Below, piece by piece: positions 31,227-40,341 of a stretch of DNA of 64,000 bases. How positions within the stretch are numbered: position 1 is the stretch's first letter; each line of letters opens with the position of its first letter. This stretch comes from Stigmatella aurantiaca (GTDB taxonomy: Bacteria > Myxococcota > Myxococcia > Myxococcales > Myxococcaceae): assembly GCF_900109545.1 (NCBI RefSeq), contig NZ_FOAP01000022.1:62001-126000 (forward strand), read 5' to 3'. Both the position numbers and the translations under genes were made by a program. Below the pieces are notes generated by a model, which saw nothing but the letters and a program-made list of their open reading frames with translations, was not told the DNA's origin and did not search any database.

Positions 31227-33625
31227 TTCAGCGGCACCAGGAAGTCCTTGATGACGCCCATGTGCTGCATGTTGGTGGCGGCACTGTCCCCGGACTGCAC
31301 CGGGGCGATCTCCGAGAGCGGCGTGTAGGCGCGGCTGTCGAGCACCAGCCCGTTGGCGAAGCTGCTGGCGCCGAGGACGGTCGCCGTCTGGTAGGCGCGC
31401 AGGTCCGCATCCACCAGCACGTGGTCATACGGCTTGCTGCGGCCCGCGTTGGTGCCGTCCTTGCCGTTCTTGTCCACCGGGTGGGGGCCGTCGGTCACCA
31501 CCACCTGCTTGAAGGTGGTGAAGCAGGACTCCGAGCGGCTGTCGGTGTTGAAGTCACCGCCGACGGCCAGGTAGTCCCCCGCGGGGACATTGGCCTTGAT
31601 CTTCTCGACGATCGAGACCGCCTCCGAATTGCGGACCGTGGCGTTGCGCGTGAGCAGGTGCACGCTCACCACCCAGAGGTCCTTGGGCCCCGGGATGTCG
31701 ATGCGTGCCCAGGCGAAGTCGCGGTTGTCGACCTCCGGATCCTTCCACTCGCCCGAGGCGATGATGGGGTAACGGCTGATGATGCCGTTGGGGATCTGCG
31801 CGCCGGCCTCCTGGTAGTAGTAGAAGCCGGGGCCGAAGGTGGTGTTCACCAGGTCGCTGATGGAGCCCGACTTGTAGTTGAACTCCTGGATCATCACGAT
31901 GTCGGGCTGGGCGCCCTGCATCAGCCGGATGCCGGGGGCCTCGTACGCCTGGTAGTTGCCGCTGCTGACGTTGGCCGCCATGAGCCGGATGCGTGCGGTG
32001 CCCGCATCGGGGGCGCCCGCATCCGGAGCCGAGCCCCCGTCCGTGCCCGCGTCCGGGGTGCCCGCGTCCTGAGCAGGGCCCCCGTCCATGCCCGAGTCCG
32101 GGGTGCCCGCATCCGGAGCAGGACCCGCGTCGATGCCCGAGTCCGGCGGGCCCGCGTCCGGAGCAGGACCCGCGTCGATGCCCGCGTCCGGCGTGCCCCC
32201 GTCCGTGCCCGCGTCCGGCGTGCCCGGGTCCCCGCCCAGCGGCACCAGGAAGTCCTTGATGACGCCCATGTGCTGCATGTTGGTGGCGGCGCTGTCCCCG
32301 GACTGCACCGGGGCGATCTCCGAGAGCGGCGTGTAGACGCGGCTGTCGAGCACCAGCCCGTTGGCGAAGCTGCTGGCGCCGAGGACGGTCGCCGTCTGGT
32401 AGGCGCGCAGGTCCGCATCCACCAGCACGTGGTCATACGGCTTGCTGCGGCCCGCGTTCGTATTGGAGTTGCCGTTCTTGTCCGCCGGGTGGGGGCCATC
32501 GATGTCCACCACCTGCTTGAAGGTGGTGAAGCAGGACTCCGAGCGGCTGTCGGTGTTGAAGTCCCCTCCGATGGCCAGGTAGTCCCCCGCAGGCACGTTG
32601 GCCTTGATCTTCTCGACGATCGAGACCGCCTCCGTGTTGCGGGTCGTCGCGTTGCGCGTGAGCAGGTGCACGCTCACCACCCAGAGGTCCTTGGGCCCCG
32701 GGATGTCGATGCGTGCCCAGGCGAAGTCGCGGTTGTCGACCTCCGGATCCTTCCACTCGCCCGAGGCGATGATGGGGTAACGGCTGATGATGCCGTTGGG
32801 GATCTGCGCGCCGGCCTCCTGGTAGTAGTAGTAGCCAGGGCCGAAGGTGGTGTTCACCAGGTCGCTGATGGAGCCCGACTTGTAGTTGAACTCCTGGATC
32901 ATCACGATGTCGGGCTGGGCGCCCTGCATCAGCCGGATGCCGGGGGCCTCGTACGCCTGGTAGTTGCCGCTGCTGACGTTGGCCGCCATGAGCCGGATGC
33001 GTGCGGTGCCCGCATCGGGCGTGCCCGCGTCCGTGCCCGAGTCCGGCGTGCCTGCGTCGATGCCCGCGTCCGGCGTGCCCGCGTCCGGAGCCGAGCCCCC
33101 GTCCGTGCCCGAATCGGGCGGCAGACCCGCGTCCGGGGCCGAGCCCCCGTCCGTGCCCGAATCGGGCGGCAGACCCGCGTCCTCCTCCTTGCCACCATCC
33201 GTGCCAGGACCCGCGTCCGGCTCCTCTTCCACGGGGCCCAGGCCACCGTCCGGACGCGTCCCCGGACCGCCATCGGAAGTCCCAGCATCGGAGGCGCCCG
33301 CATCCGGCGGGGTGCACGCATCCTGGGGCAGACAGAAGCCGCCGGTGCCTCCGTCCTCACCGTGCGGACAGCACGCGAGGGAGGGATCCGCGCAGCCGGT
33401 GGCCGGCTCGCAGGAGTCCACGCACAACGAGCGCTCATAGGCCTCGACGAACCGGCAGCGCTGGCCCACGCCACAGACGCCCGCGTCCTGCTCGTCGCAC
33501 TCGACCCACGTACCGCCATCCGCCAGCGGCGGCGGCGGGGGCGCGGGGTCCGAGCCACCGCACCCTTGCGCCACCAGCATGAGCGTCAGCCCCGCCCCCA
33601 GCATCCCCAGCAACGTCTTCTTCAT
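31223..33625 (-). CDS. lipoprotein with two exo/endonuclease/phosphatase domains
   Basis: ATG at 33625 (AAGGAA 10 bases upstream) gives 800 residues. A signal peptide with lipobox V-A-Q-G-C is followed by a cysteine-rich segment (12 Cys within about 60 residues) and a Pro/Asp/Ala/Gly linker. Two EEP domains of about 255 residues follow, each with IRLMAANVSSGNYQAYEAPG, QEFNYKSG, SVHLLTRNAT, GGDFNTDSRSE and KPYDHVLVDADL, which carry the expected acid, His and DH catalytic residues. A second DAG-rich linker separates them. EEP enzymes cut phosphodiesters (nucleases, phospholipases, sphingomyelinases); DNase activity outside the cell is plausible. The copies are nearly identical at DNA level. Confidence 0.85.
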   Translation of the reverse strand: MKKTLLGMLGAGLTLMLVAQGCGGSDPAPPPPPLADGGTWVECDEQDAGVCGVGQRCRFVEAYERSLCVDSCEPATGCADPSLACCPHGEDGGTGGFCLPQDACTPPDAGASDAGTSDGGPGTRPDGGLGPVEEEPDAGPGTDGGKEEDAGLPPDSGTDGGSAPDAGLPPDSGTDGGSAPDAGTPDAGIDAGTPDSGTDAGTPDAGTARIRLMAANVSSGNYQAYEAPGIRLMQGAQPDIVMIQEFNYKSGSISDLVNTTFGPGYYYYQEAGAQIPNGIISRYPIIASGEWKDPEVDNRDFAWARIDIPGPKDLWVVSVHLLTRNATTRNTEAVSIVEKIKANVPAGDYLAIGGDFNTDSRSESCFTTFKQVVDIDGPHPADKNGNSNTNAGRSKPYDHVLVDADLRAYQTATVLGASSFANGLVLDSRVYTPLSEIAPVQSGDSAATNMQHMGVIKDFLVPLGGDPGTPDAGTDGGTPDAGIDAGPAPDAGPPDSGIDAGPAPDAGTPDSGMDGGPAQDAGTPDAGTDGGSAPDAGAPDAGTARIRLMAANVSSGNYQAYEAPGIRLMQGAQPDIVMIQEFNYKSGSISDLVNTTFGPGFYYYQEAGAQIPNGIISRYPIIASGEWKDPEVDNRDFAWARIDIPGPKDLWVVSVHLLTRNATVRNSEAVSIVEKIKANVPAGDYLAVGGDFNTDSRSESCFTTFKQVVVTDGPHPVDKNGKDGTNAGRSKPYDHVLVDADLRAYQTATVLGASSFANGLVLDSRAYTPLSEIAPVQSGDSAATNMQHMGVIKDFLVPLN
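31233..33017. repeat. 1008-bp-offset tandem duplication coding the two EEP domains
   Basis: Bases about 31233-32009 repeat at 32241-33017 with an exact offset of 1008 bp (336 codons). Differences are scattered single bases and a small GNSNT versus GKDGT change. Synonymous positions are mostly identical, so the duplication is recent or kept uniform by conversion. The remaining part of each unit is the DAG linker. Confidence 0.85.
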
Positions 33626-33741
33626 AAGAACAGCCAATTCCTTGCTACCGGGGGAGAGCGGGCCGAACGCCGCGCCGGTACGCGGCCACCGGAAGGATTA
33701 TACGGAACGAGACATCCCTCGCCAGCCACCCCGTAAAATTC

Positions 33742-33827
33742 CGCTGAGGATGACTCAGCGTCCCAGATAGGCATGACACGACGTGACGCATACCCGTCCG
33801 GAAGGGCTGGCCCTTCTCAAGCCTTGA
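33742..33827. promoter_or_regulatory. cluster of three short palindromes in divergent promoter space
   Basis: Between the divergent EEP and Mut7-C genes are CGCTGAG/CTCAGCG (33742-33760, 5-base loop), GAAGGGC/GCCCTTC (33801-33816, 2-base centre) and CTCAAG/CTTGAG (33815-33827, 1-base centre). They may be operators or hairpins in the leader of the plus-strand gene. No known binding-site consensus was recognised. Confidence 0.35.
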
Positions 33828-33849
33828 GAGGTTGGGAGAAACGGCGGCG

Positions 33850-34611
33850 ATGATGCCAAAGCAGGTGACGGTGCGCCTCTACGGGGCGTTGAACGACTTC
33901 CTCCCGCCCGAGCGGCGAGGAGCCGAGTTCACGCACGTGTTCACGGGGAGCCCGTCGGTCAAAGACCTGCTCGAGTCGCTGGGGCCCCCGCACCCGGAGG
34001 TGGACCTCATTCTGGTGGACGGCCAGGCGGTGGACTTCGGGCACCGCGTCGAGCCGGGCACGCGTGTGGTGGCCTATCCCCCCTTTCATGCCCTGGACGT
34101 GACGGCGATGGAGCGGGTGGGAGTGCCCCTGCCCTCCGCGATGCGCTTCGTGCTCGACGTGGGGTTGGGGCGGCTCGCGGGCTTCCTGCGGATGCTCGGC
34201 TTCGACACGCTCTGGCGCAACGACGCCGGGGACTCCGCGCTCGCCCGGGTGTCTCAGGAGGAGGAGCGCATCCTGCTCACCCGGGACCTGGGGCTGCTCA
34301 AGCGCGCCGAGGTCCGGCACGGCTACTTCCCCCGCCACTCGGACCCGGGGCACCAGTTGGTGGAAGTCGTGCGCCGGTTTCAGCTCGCCCCCCGGATGCA
34401 ACCGTTCACCCGGTGCATGGCGTGCAATGGCGTGCTCACGGTGGCCCGGCGGGACGACGTGCTGGAGCGCATTCCGCCCCGCGTGGCCGCCTCGCACACC
34501 GGGTTCCAGCAGTGCCCGTCGTGTCAGCGCGTCTACTGGGCTGGGACCCACCACCAGCGAATGCAGGCCCTGGTCGAAAAGCTCCGGGGCCTGAAGCCAG
34601 ACATGCCCTGA
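33850..34611 (+). CDS. Mut7-C RNase-domain protein with N-terminal ubiquitin-like fold
   Basis: ATG at 33850 (GGGAG upstream) gives 253 residues. The N-terminal 90 residues read as a MoaD/ubiquitin-like beta-grasp domain (TVRLYGALNDFLPP, VDLILVDGQAVDF). The rest is a Mut7-C domain: RFVLDVGLGRLAGFLRMLGFDTLWRN (split below), the LLTRD segment, and a zinc ribbon C-M-A-C / C-P-S-C at residues about 193-225. Mut7-C is a PIN-related nuclease domain of unclear cellular task in bacteria; the D of FVLD and D of TRD are the likely acidic residues. The gene stands alone. Confidence 0.8.
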   Translation: MMPKQVTVRLYGALNDFLPPERRGAEFTHVFTGSPSVKDLLESLGPPHPEVDLILVDGQAVDFGHRVEPGTRVVAYPPFHALDVTAMERVGVPLPSAMRFVLDVGLGRLAGFLRMLGFDTLWRNDAGDSALARVSQEEERILLTRDLGLLKRAEVRHGYFPRHSDPGHQLVEVVRRFQLAPRMQPFTRCMACNGVLTVARRDDVLERIPPRVAASHTGFQQCPSCQRVYWAGTHHQRMQALVEKLRGLKPDMP

Positions 34612-34710
34612 GTCCGGAAGCGCTTCGCGGATCACGGTTGGCACCCATGGGCACGCCCCGTATCATCCCCGCCATTCATGAAAATCAGCATTAAACGGCC
34701 AGGACTGAAA

Positions 34711-36387
34711 ATGCTCTTTCCTTCCCTCCACGCCCCCTCGCGCCCTCGCGCCTCCGTTCCCGTGCTGCTTGCCCTGCTGGCCCTGGGGCCCGCCTGTGGC
34801 GAGGCCCTCCCCGGAGAATCCGAGGAGGCCCTCCAGCCCAGCCCCGGCATCGCCGCACTCGCCAGCGCCAACCTGTACGACTCCTTCACCCGCGCCAACA
34901 GCACCACCTCCCTCGGCAGCCTGGAGACGGGCGGCCAGGGCTGGAGCGTCACGCCCTCCACCGCGAAGTGGGGCATCCTCTCCAACCGGGCGTATCTCGC
35001 CACGGATGACGGCACCTGGAATGACCACTACGCCACCGTCCAGGGCACCGCCAACGGCCGCGTGCGCGTCACCCTGGCGGTGCTGGGCCAATACTCGGGC
35101 CTCACCTTCCGCTTCATCGACCGGAGCAACTGCTGGAAGCTCGCCACGGACACCAGCGCGGGCAAATACTTCCTCACGAAGTTCGTGGGCGGCACCCAGA
35201 CGTTCCCGCTCCAGATTGCCCAGGCCCCCGCCGCCGGAGACGTCTTGGAAGTGCGCCTCTCCGGCACCCGCATCGACGTGTTCATCAACGGCGTGCTGAA
35301 GGGCGGCGTCGACGACGCGAGCCACCAGACCGCCACCCGCGTGGGCCTGCTCGGCAGCCAGGACAACCTCGCCCGGTACGACGACTTCACGGTCTACACG
35401 GCTGGCACCCGCGACGCCACGCTCCAGCCCTTCGTGTCGAGCTCCGTGTGGAACCTGCCCATCGGCACCGGCGCCACGTACGCGGACACCACGGACCCCG
35501 CCACGAAGGACTTCATCGCCACCAGCATCAACGGCATGACTATTCACACGTGGGCCAACTGGGATGTCTACTCCCACCCCATTTCCCTCGCCTCGTCCAG
35601 CGACCCCTGGGCCACGGTGACGGACACCAACGACTCCTGGCGCAGCGGGGCCTACTTCCTGCCCGCCACCGCCCCCATCGCCAGCGGCAGCGACAAGCAC
35701 ATGCACGTCATCAACCCGGCGCGCACGGTGATTGATGAAGCCTGGGCCGTCACCCGGGTGTCCCCCACCGCGTACAAGGCGGGGCGCCACCACACGATTG
35801 ATCTCTTCGGCCACGGCATCGGGCCGCAGAACGGCGTGCGCGCGTACGGCGGCTCGGCGGTGGGCGGGCTCATCCGCGCCTGGGAGACCACGCCCACGCA
35901 CCCGAAGTACACGGGCAAGATTCAGCACGCGCTCGCGGTCGCGGTCGACCGCGTGCAGCTCTTCTACCAGTGCTGCGGCAAGAGCGGCTACGACGCGAAC
36001 GGCTATGGCACCGCGAAGGGCTACGTCTGGCCCGCCACCGAGCAGGACTGGGGCAGCGAGACCACCTACAAGGGCAACGTCCCCATGGGCGCCTACTTCG
36101 CCATTCCCCCTTCCGTGGACCTCAACACGCTGGGCCTCACGGCGGAGGGCAAGATGATCGCCCAGGCCCTCCAGGACTACGGGGCCTACGTCACGGACGC
36201 CACGGGCGCCACGGTCGCCTTCTATGTGGAGCCCACCGCCCCGTCCTCGTTCGTGAGCAACCTGCGCCGTGACTTGCCGCTCATCCGCTCGAAGATGCGG
36301 CGGGTGACGAACAACAGCGCCGCCACCCCGAACGGCCCGGGCACCCGGCGCGTCCCCCTGCTGCCGGAGCTCGCCCCCGCACCCTGA
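34711..36387 (+). CDS. secreted protein, LamG/DUF1080-like domain plus unknown domain
   Basis: ATG at 34711 has AGGA six bases before it and starts a clean signal peptide (VPVLLALLALGPAC, possible lipobox), whereas ATG 34678 has no ribosome site. The 558-residue product has a jelly-roll domain at about 55-235 (DSFTRANSTT, GLTFRFIDRSN, VEVRLSGTRIDVFINGVLKG-like strands) typical of LamG or 3-keto-glucoside-hydrolase-like folds. Residues about 240-540 belong to an uncharacterised secreted domain with SSVWNLPIGTGATY, HTIDLFGHGIGPQNGVRAYG, IQHALAVAV and PMGAYFAIPP. Carbohydrate binding or breakdown is a guess from the first domain. It converges on the IleRS-like gene with a 2-bp gap. Confidence 0.7.
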   Translation: MLFPSLHAPSRPRASVPVLLALLALGPACGEALPGESEEALQPSPGIAALASANLYDSFTRANSTTSLGSLETGGQGWSVTPSTAKWGILSNRAYLATDDGTWNDHYATVQGTANGRVRVTLAVLGQYSGLTFRFIDRSNCWKLATDTSAGKYFLTKFVGGTQTFPLQIAQAPAAGDVLEVRLSGTRIDVFINGVLKGGVDDASHQTATRVGLLGSQDNLARYDDFTVYTAGTRDATLQPFVSSSVWNLPIGTGATYADTTDPATKDFIATSINGMTIHTWANWDVYSHPISLASSSDPWATVTDTNDSWRSGAYFLPATAPIASGSDKHMHVINPARTVIDEAWAVTRVSPTAYKAGRHHTIDLFGHGIGPQNGVRAYGGSAVGGLIRAWETTPTHPKYTGKIQHALAVAVDRVQLFYQCCGKSGYDANGYGTAKGYVWPATEQDWGSETTYKGNVPMGAYFAIPPSVDLNTLGLTAEGKMIAQALQDYGAYVTDATGATVAFYVEPTAPSSFVSNLRRDLPLIRSKMRRVTNNSAATPNGPGTRRVPLLPELAPAP

Positions 36388-36389
36388 CC

Positions 36390-38780
36390 TTACGGAGCGG
36401 GCTCCGGAGCCACGGCCGGCTCCGGAAAGCCCGCGAGGAAGACGCTCTCCGCGCGCGGGCCGGGCAGGGCCTGCCACACCGCTTCCGCCGTGAAGCTCAG
36501 CACCGGGGCCAGCAGCCGCACCAGCGTGGACACCACCGCGTACAGCATGGCCTGGGCGCTGCGCCGCGCCGGGCCCTCCTGGGACAGGGGCTCCCGGAGC
36601 GCCTCCAGGGACGCGGCGGACAGCGAGTCCTCGCAGAACGCCCCCACCGTCTCGATGACGAGGTGGAACGCGCCCTGCTCGTAGGCCTGGCGGATTTGCG
36701 TCACCCCTTCCGCCAACCACTCGCGGAGCCGCGCCTCCTGCGGCAGCACGGCGTCAGGGGCCCCTCCGGGCTCGAAGCCCTCCAGGTGGCTCAAGGCGCG
36801 GTGCAGCGCCTCCCTCACCTTCGCGGCGTCCTGCCGCAGCCCTTCGAGGAGGCTGTCCGACAGGGGCACCTCCGCGTGATAGCTGTGGGTGGCCGCCCAC
36901 AGCCGCAGGACCTCCGCGCCGTAGGCTTGGAGGATTCGCTCCACCGGCAGCGTGCCGTCCGGAGCGCTGACGGCGCCGTGCGTGAAGCAGGCCCGCGAGG
37001 GCACCTGTCCCCGCGTCCCCGCCCACACCAGCCAGGAGCGGCGGAACGCCTCGCCCCGGGAATCGCTTCGCGCCACGCAGAGATCCGCGGGCCCGCGCGG
37101 GTGACGCGCCAGCACCGCCGGGAGCATGCACGCCGCGTCGAAGCCCGCGTCCAGGAGCTCCGTCTCCCGCCGGAACGTGCTCCCTCCGCACCCCGCGCAC
37201 CGGACGCCCGCGCCCAGGAACGTTTCCACCGGCGAGCGGAACCAGACCTCCACGCCCTCCTGCGCCACGGCCGAGGCCACCCGCTCCATCACCTCGGGCG
37301 AGGCGATGGCCTCGCCGCACCCCTCGCAGAAGGCCACGGGCAGGGGAACGCCCCAGCGCCGCGGCTGGCCGAGGCCCCAGTCCTTCTGCCCTTCCAGCCC
37401 GCGCCGCAGGCGGCCGAGCCCCTCCTCCGGCATCCACTGCACCCGGTCCACCGCCTCCAGCGCCCGCGCGCGGAGCGACGGGTGCCCCTCCGGCGCCCGG
37501 TCCATCGAAAGCACCCACTGGGGCCGTGTCAGAAGGAAGGCCGGCTGGTGGCAGGTCCGGCACCGGGGCGCCGGGTGCTCCACCGTGTCCGTCTTCGCGT
37601 TGAGCAGCGCGCCCCGCTCCTCCAACAGGTCAACGATGCGCGCGTCCGCTTCGAACACCTTCTGCCCCTGGAGCGCCGCGCCCACCGAGCCGTCGTAGCG
37701 CCCGTCCAGGCCCACGGGGCTGGGGCGCCCCTCCCCGTCCTCACCAGCGGCAGGCGCGGTGGGCACCAGCCCCGTGCCCGCCTCGTCCGTCACATGCGGG
37801 CTCAGCACCACCCGGCCCGTCCGCTCCAGCCAGGGGTGCTGGTAGGTGAGGTGCTGCAAGTCCTCGCCGCTCGCGTAGGCGAGGATGCGCCGGAAGTCCT
37901 CGAAGCCCACCGTCTCCACATCCCCGCCACGCAGGCGCGCCGTCTTCTTCACCAGCTCGTCGCCCTTCACCTCGGCCAGCACCTTCGCCAGCAACGGCCG
38001 CGCGGCGCAGATGACCCGCTCGCCGAGCTGGTAGAAGACGTACTCGAAGTCCGCGTGCACCGAGAGGGTCTCGTGGACCGGCAGCGTCCACGGCGCGGCC
38101 GTCCAGCCGAGGAAGAAGACCTCCCGTCCCTCCAGCATCGGCATCCGCCCGGCCAGCTCCGGCCCCGCGCGGAAGGCCACATATAAGGAGGGGCTCTGGC
38201 GGGGCACGTCCTCCACCTCCTCCTCGGACAGCACCGTCTGGCAGTGCGCGCAGCCGTACGCCCACCGGCGCCGCCGGGACAGCAGCCCCCGGCGCGCGAG
38301 CGTGGCCAGCTCCCGAAGTTCCTGGGCCGCTGCGGCCGGGTCCATCGTCCGGTAGGGCGCCTCCCAGTCCGCGAACACCCCCATCCGCTGGTACGCCGCC
38401 GTCTGAAGGCGGATGCCCTCCAGCGCCTGCGCGCGGCACCGCGCCTGGAAGTCCTCGCGGGACAGCGCCCCCGGGTCCACGCCTTCCGCCTGGAGCCGCT
38501 GCGCCACCGCCTGCTCCAGGGCCCGCCCGTGCGTGCTCCAGCCGGGGACCACGCGGCATGGGCGCCCGGAGAGGTTGCGGAACTTCGCGGCGATGTCCGT
38601 GAGCAGCCGGCCCAGCGCGGCATCCAGCGGCACGGGGCCTGCCACCTCCGAGGGCCCGTCCACCAGCACGAAGGGCTCGGCCCCGGCGTTCTTCTCCAGG
38701 AGCCGGGCCCCGATGCCGCGCTCGGCCCACCCACGGGCCAGCCGCGCTTCGCTCTCCAGCGGGTTCAGGGAGTCGCTCAT
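36390..38780 (-). CDS. isoleucyl-tRNA synthetase paralogue lacking HIGH and KMSKS
   Basis: ATG at 38780 gives 796 residues; true IleRS has 900-1050. Alignment by eye with IleRS is continuous: FVLVDGPSEVAG matches FVLHDGPPYANG, VVPGWSTHGRALE matches VPGWDCHGLPIE, GWTAAPWTLP the editing domain, and YGAEVLRLWAATHSY the region after KMSKS. But HIGH (H-I-G-H) reads P-L-D-A, and between HGAVSAPDG and VERILQAYGAE about ten residues including KMSKS are gone. The editing histidine string HTAPAHG reads PTAPAAG. Zinc-type motifs C-R-T-C, C-E-G-C and C-A-G-C remain. The frame is intact with normal codon use, so a kept, non-catalytic protein is more likely than a dying gene. tRNA or amino-acid sensing is speculation. 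Confidence 0.85.
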   Translation of the reverse strand: MSDSLNPLESEARLARGWAERGIGARLLEKNAGAEPFVLVDGPSEVAGPVPLDAALGRLLTDIAAKFRNLSGRPCRVVPGWSTHGRALEQAVAQRLQAEGVDPGALSREDFQARCRAQALEGIRLQTAAYQRMGVFADWEAPYRTMDPAAAAQELRELATLARRGLLSRRRRWAYGCAHCQTVLSEEEVEDVPRQSPSLYVAFRAGPELAGRMPMLEGREVFFLGWTAAPWTLPVHETLSVHADFEYVFYQLGERVICAARPLLAKVLAEVKGDELVKKTARLRGGDVETVGFEDFRRILAYASGEDLQHLTYQHPWLERTGRVVLSPHVTDEAGTGLVPTAPAAGEDGEGRPSPVGLDGRYDGSVGAALQGQKVFEADARIVDLLEERGALLNAKTDTVEHPAPRCRTCHQPAFLLTRPQWVLSMDRAPEGHPSLRARALEAVDRVQWMPEEGLGRLRRGLEGQKDWGLGQPRRWGVPLPVAFCEGCGEAIASPEVMERVASAVAQEGVEVWFRSPVETFLGAGVRCAGCGGSTFRRETELLDAGFDAACMLPAVLARHPRGPADLCVARSDSRGEAFRRSWLVWAGTRGQVPSRACFTHGAVSAPDGTLPVERILQAYGAEVLRLWAATHSYHAEVPLSDSLLEGLRQDAAKVREALHRALSHLEGFEPGGAPDAVLPQEARLREWLAEGVTQIRQAYEQGAFHLVIETVGAFCEDSLSAASLEALREPLSQEGPARRSAQAMLYAVVSTLVRLLAPVLSFTAEAVWQALPGPRAESVFLAGFPEPAVAPEPAP

Positions 38781-38832
38781 GGGCCCGGGGCCGTAACACG
38801 CCCCCCGGGAGCCCCGCAACGGCGGGGGCCCC

Positions 38833-40263
38833 TCAGCGCGGCTTCATCCCCTTCGCGTCGAGCTGGTACTTCTTCACCAGCCGCTCGATGGACTTGCGGT
38901 GCAGCCCGCTCTCGCGCGCCGCGCGGGACAGGTTGCCCTCGCAGCGGCCCAGCACACTGGTGATGTACTCGCGCTCGAAGTTCTCCAGGAGCTGCTCCTT
39001 CGCGTCCTTGAAGGCCAGGTGCTCGTTGAAGGGCAGCGGCCCCTCGCGGGCCTGGCCCCGCACGCGCGCGGGCAGGTGCACGGGGAGAATCTCCTCCCCA
39101 TCCGAGAAGGTGAGCACGTGCGAGAGCACGTTCATCAGCTCGCGCACGTTGCCCGGCCACGCGTAGGCCATGAGCAGACCCAGCGCCTCGGAGGAGAAGC
39201 GCTTGCGGCCGTGGCGCTCCACCACCTCGGGCTCGGCCAGCGCCCGCTTGAGGATGAGCGGAATGTCATCCCGGCGCTGGCGCAGCGGCGGCAGCGGGAT
39301 GTGGATGACGGAGAGGCGGAAGTACAGGTCCTCCCGGAAGTTGCCCGCGGCGATCTCCTTGAGCAAGTCCCGGTTCGTGGCGGCGATGACGCGGCAGTCC
39401 ACGCCAATCACGTCGTTGCCGCCCACGCGCCGCACCTCGCGGTTCTCCAGCGCGCGCAGCAGCTTGGGCTGCAAGTCCAGGCGCAGCTCGCCCAGCTCGT
39501 CCAGGAAGATGGTGCCGCCTTGCGCGCGCTCGAAGGCGCCGGGGCGGCTGTTCACCGCGCCGGTGAAGGCCCCCTTCTCGTGGCCGAACAGCTCGCTCTC
39601 GATGAGGTTGGGCGGAATGGCGCCGCAGTCGAGCACCACCATGGGGCCCTTGCGGCGCTCGGACAGCTCGTGGACGGCGCGCGCCACCAGCTCCTTCCCC
39701 GTGCCCGTCTCCCCCTGGATGATGACCGACACGTTCATCGGGGCGATGCGCTGGATGAGCCCGAAGATTTGCCGCATCTTCGCGCTCTGTCCCACCATGC
39801 CGCACAGCTTGCCCTCCTCCTCGGGCGAGCCTGAGGCCTCCTCCGTCACCGGGGTGAAGGTGACGACGCTGGAGCCGGCGCGGACCTGGGAGGCGGGTGA
39901 GAGGTAGGCCCGCTCGATGCGGCGGCCATCCAGGAAGGTGCCGTTGGTGGAGTCGAGATCCACCAGGAGGTAGCCGCGCTCGGTGAATTGGATTTCGAAG
40001 TGGTGGCGGCTCGCGGTGCGGTCCTCCACGAGGACCAGGTCGTTGTCCGGGTGCGCGCCCACCGTGAGCCGCTCCTTGCCCGTCACCACGCAGCGGCCCT
40101 CGTCGGGCCCTGCCACCACGAGCAACCGGCACGTGTGGGGGCCCGTGCCCGGCGGGGGGTTCATCACCACCGTCTGTGAGGAAGGGGGGCCCAGGGCTTT
40201 GCCAGGGCCAGTGCTTCCGGAGGAGGGGGCCACCTCCCCCAGGGGGGGGTCTTGAGAAGTCAT
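38833..40263 (-). CDS. FHA domain sigma-54-dependent activator (bEBP)
   Basis: ATG at 40263 gives 476 residues. An N-terminal FHA domain (about 40-130; VGAHPDNDLVLVEDRTASRH and STNGTFLDGRRI) reads phosphothreonine and so couples the protein to Ser/Thr kinases. The AAA+ domain has Walker A GETGTGKE, the sigma-54 contact loop GAFTGAV, Walker B GGTIFLDELGE and the arginine region. A Fis-type helix-turn-helix (about 440-465; NLSRAARESGLHRKSIERL) binds enhancers. This FHA-bEBP design is typical of myxobacteria. It is divergent from the RimK-like gene with 78 bp between the starts. Confidence 0.92.
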   Translation of the reverse strand: MTSQDPPLGEVAPSSGSTGPGKALGPPSSQTVVMNPPPGTGPHTCRLLVVAGPDEGRCVVTGKERLTVGAHPDNDLVLVEDRTASRHHFEIQFTERGYLLVDLDSTNGTFLDGRRIERAYLSPASQVRAGSSVVTFTPVTEEASGSPEEEGKLCGMVGQSAKMRQIFGLIQRIAPMNVSVIIQGETGTGKELVARAVHELSERRKGPMVVLDCGAIPPNLIESELFGHEKGAFTGAVNSRPGAFERAQGGTIFLDELGELRLDLQPKLLRALENREVRRVGGNDVIGVDCRVIAATNRDLLKEIAAGNFREDLYFRLSVIHIPLPPLRQRRDDIPLILKRALAEPEVVERHGRKRFSSEALGLLMAYAWPGNVRELMNVLSHVLTFSDGEEILPVHLPARVRGQAREGPLPFNEHLAFKDAKEQLLENFEREYITSVLGRCEGNLSRAARESGLHRKSIERLVKKYQLDAKGMKPR

Positions 40264-40341
40264 CCGGAGCGGAGGATACCAAACAGGAGCCTCAGAGCTG
40301 CTCGGTCCCTCCCTTGCCCGTGCTAGGCTCCCGCGCCCTGC

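Noticed and set aside
31262-33736. Long plus-strand open frame opposite the EEP lipoprotein
   Set aside because: It repeats only because the real gene is duplicated; no start signal and no recognisable domain.
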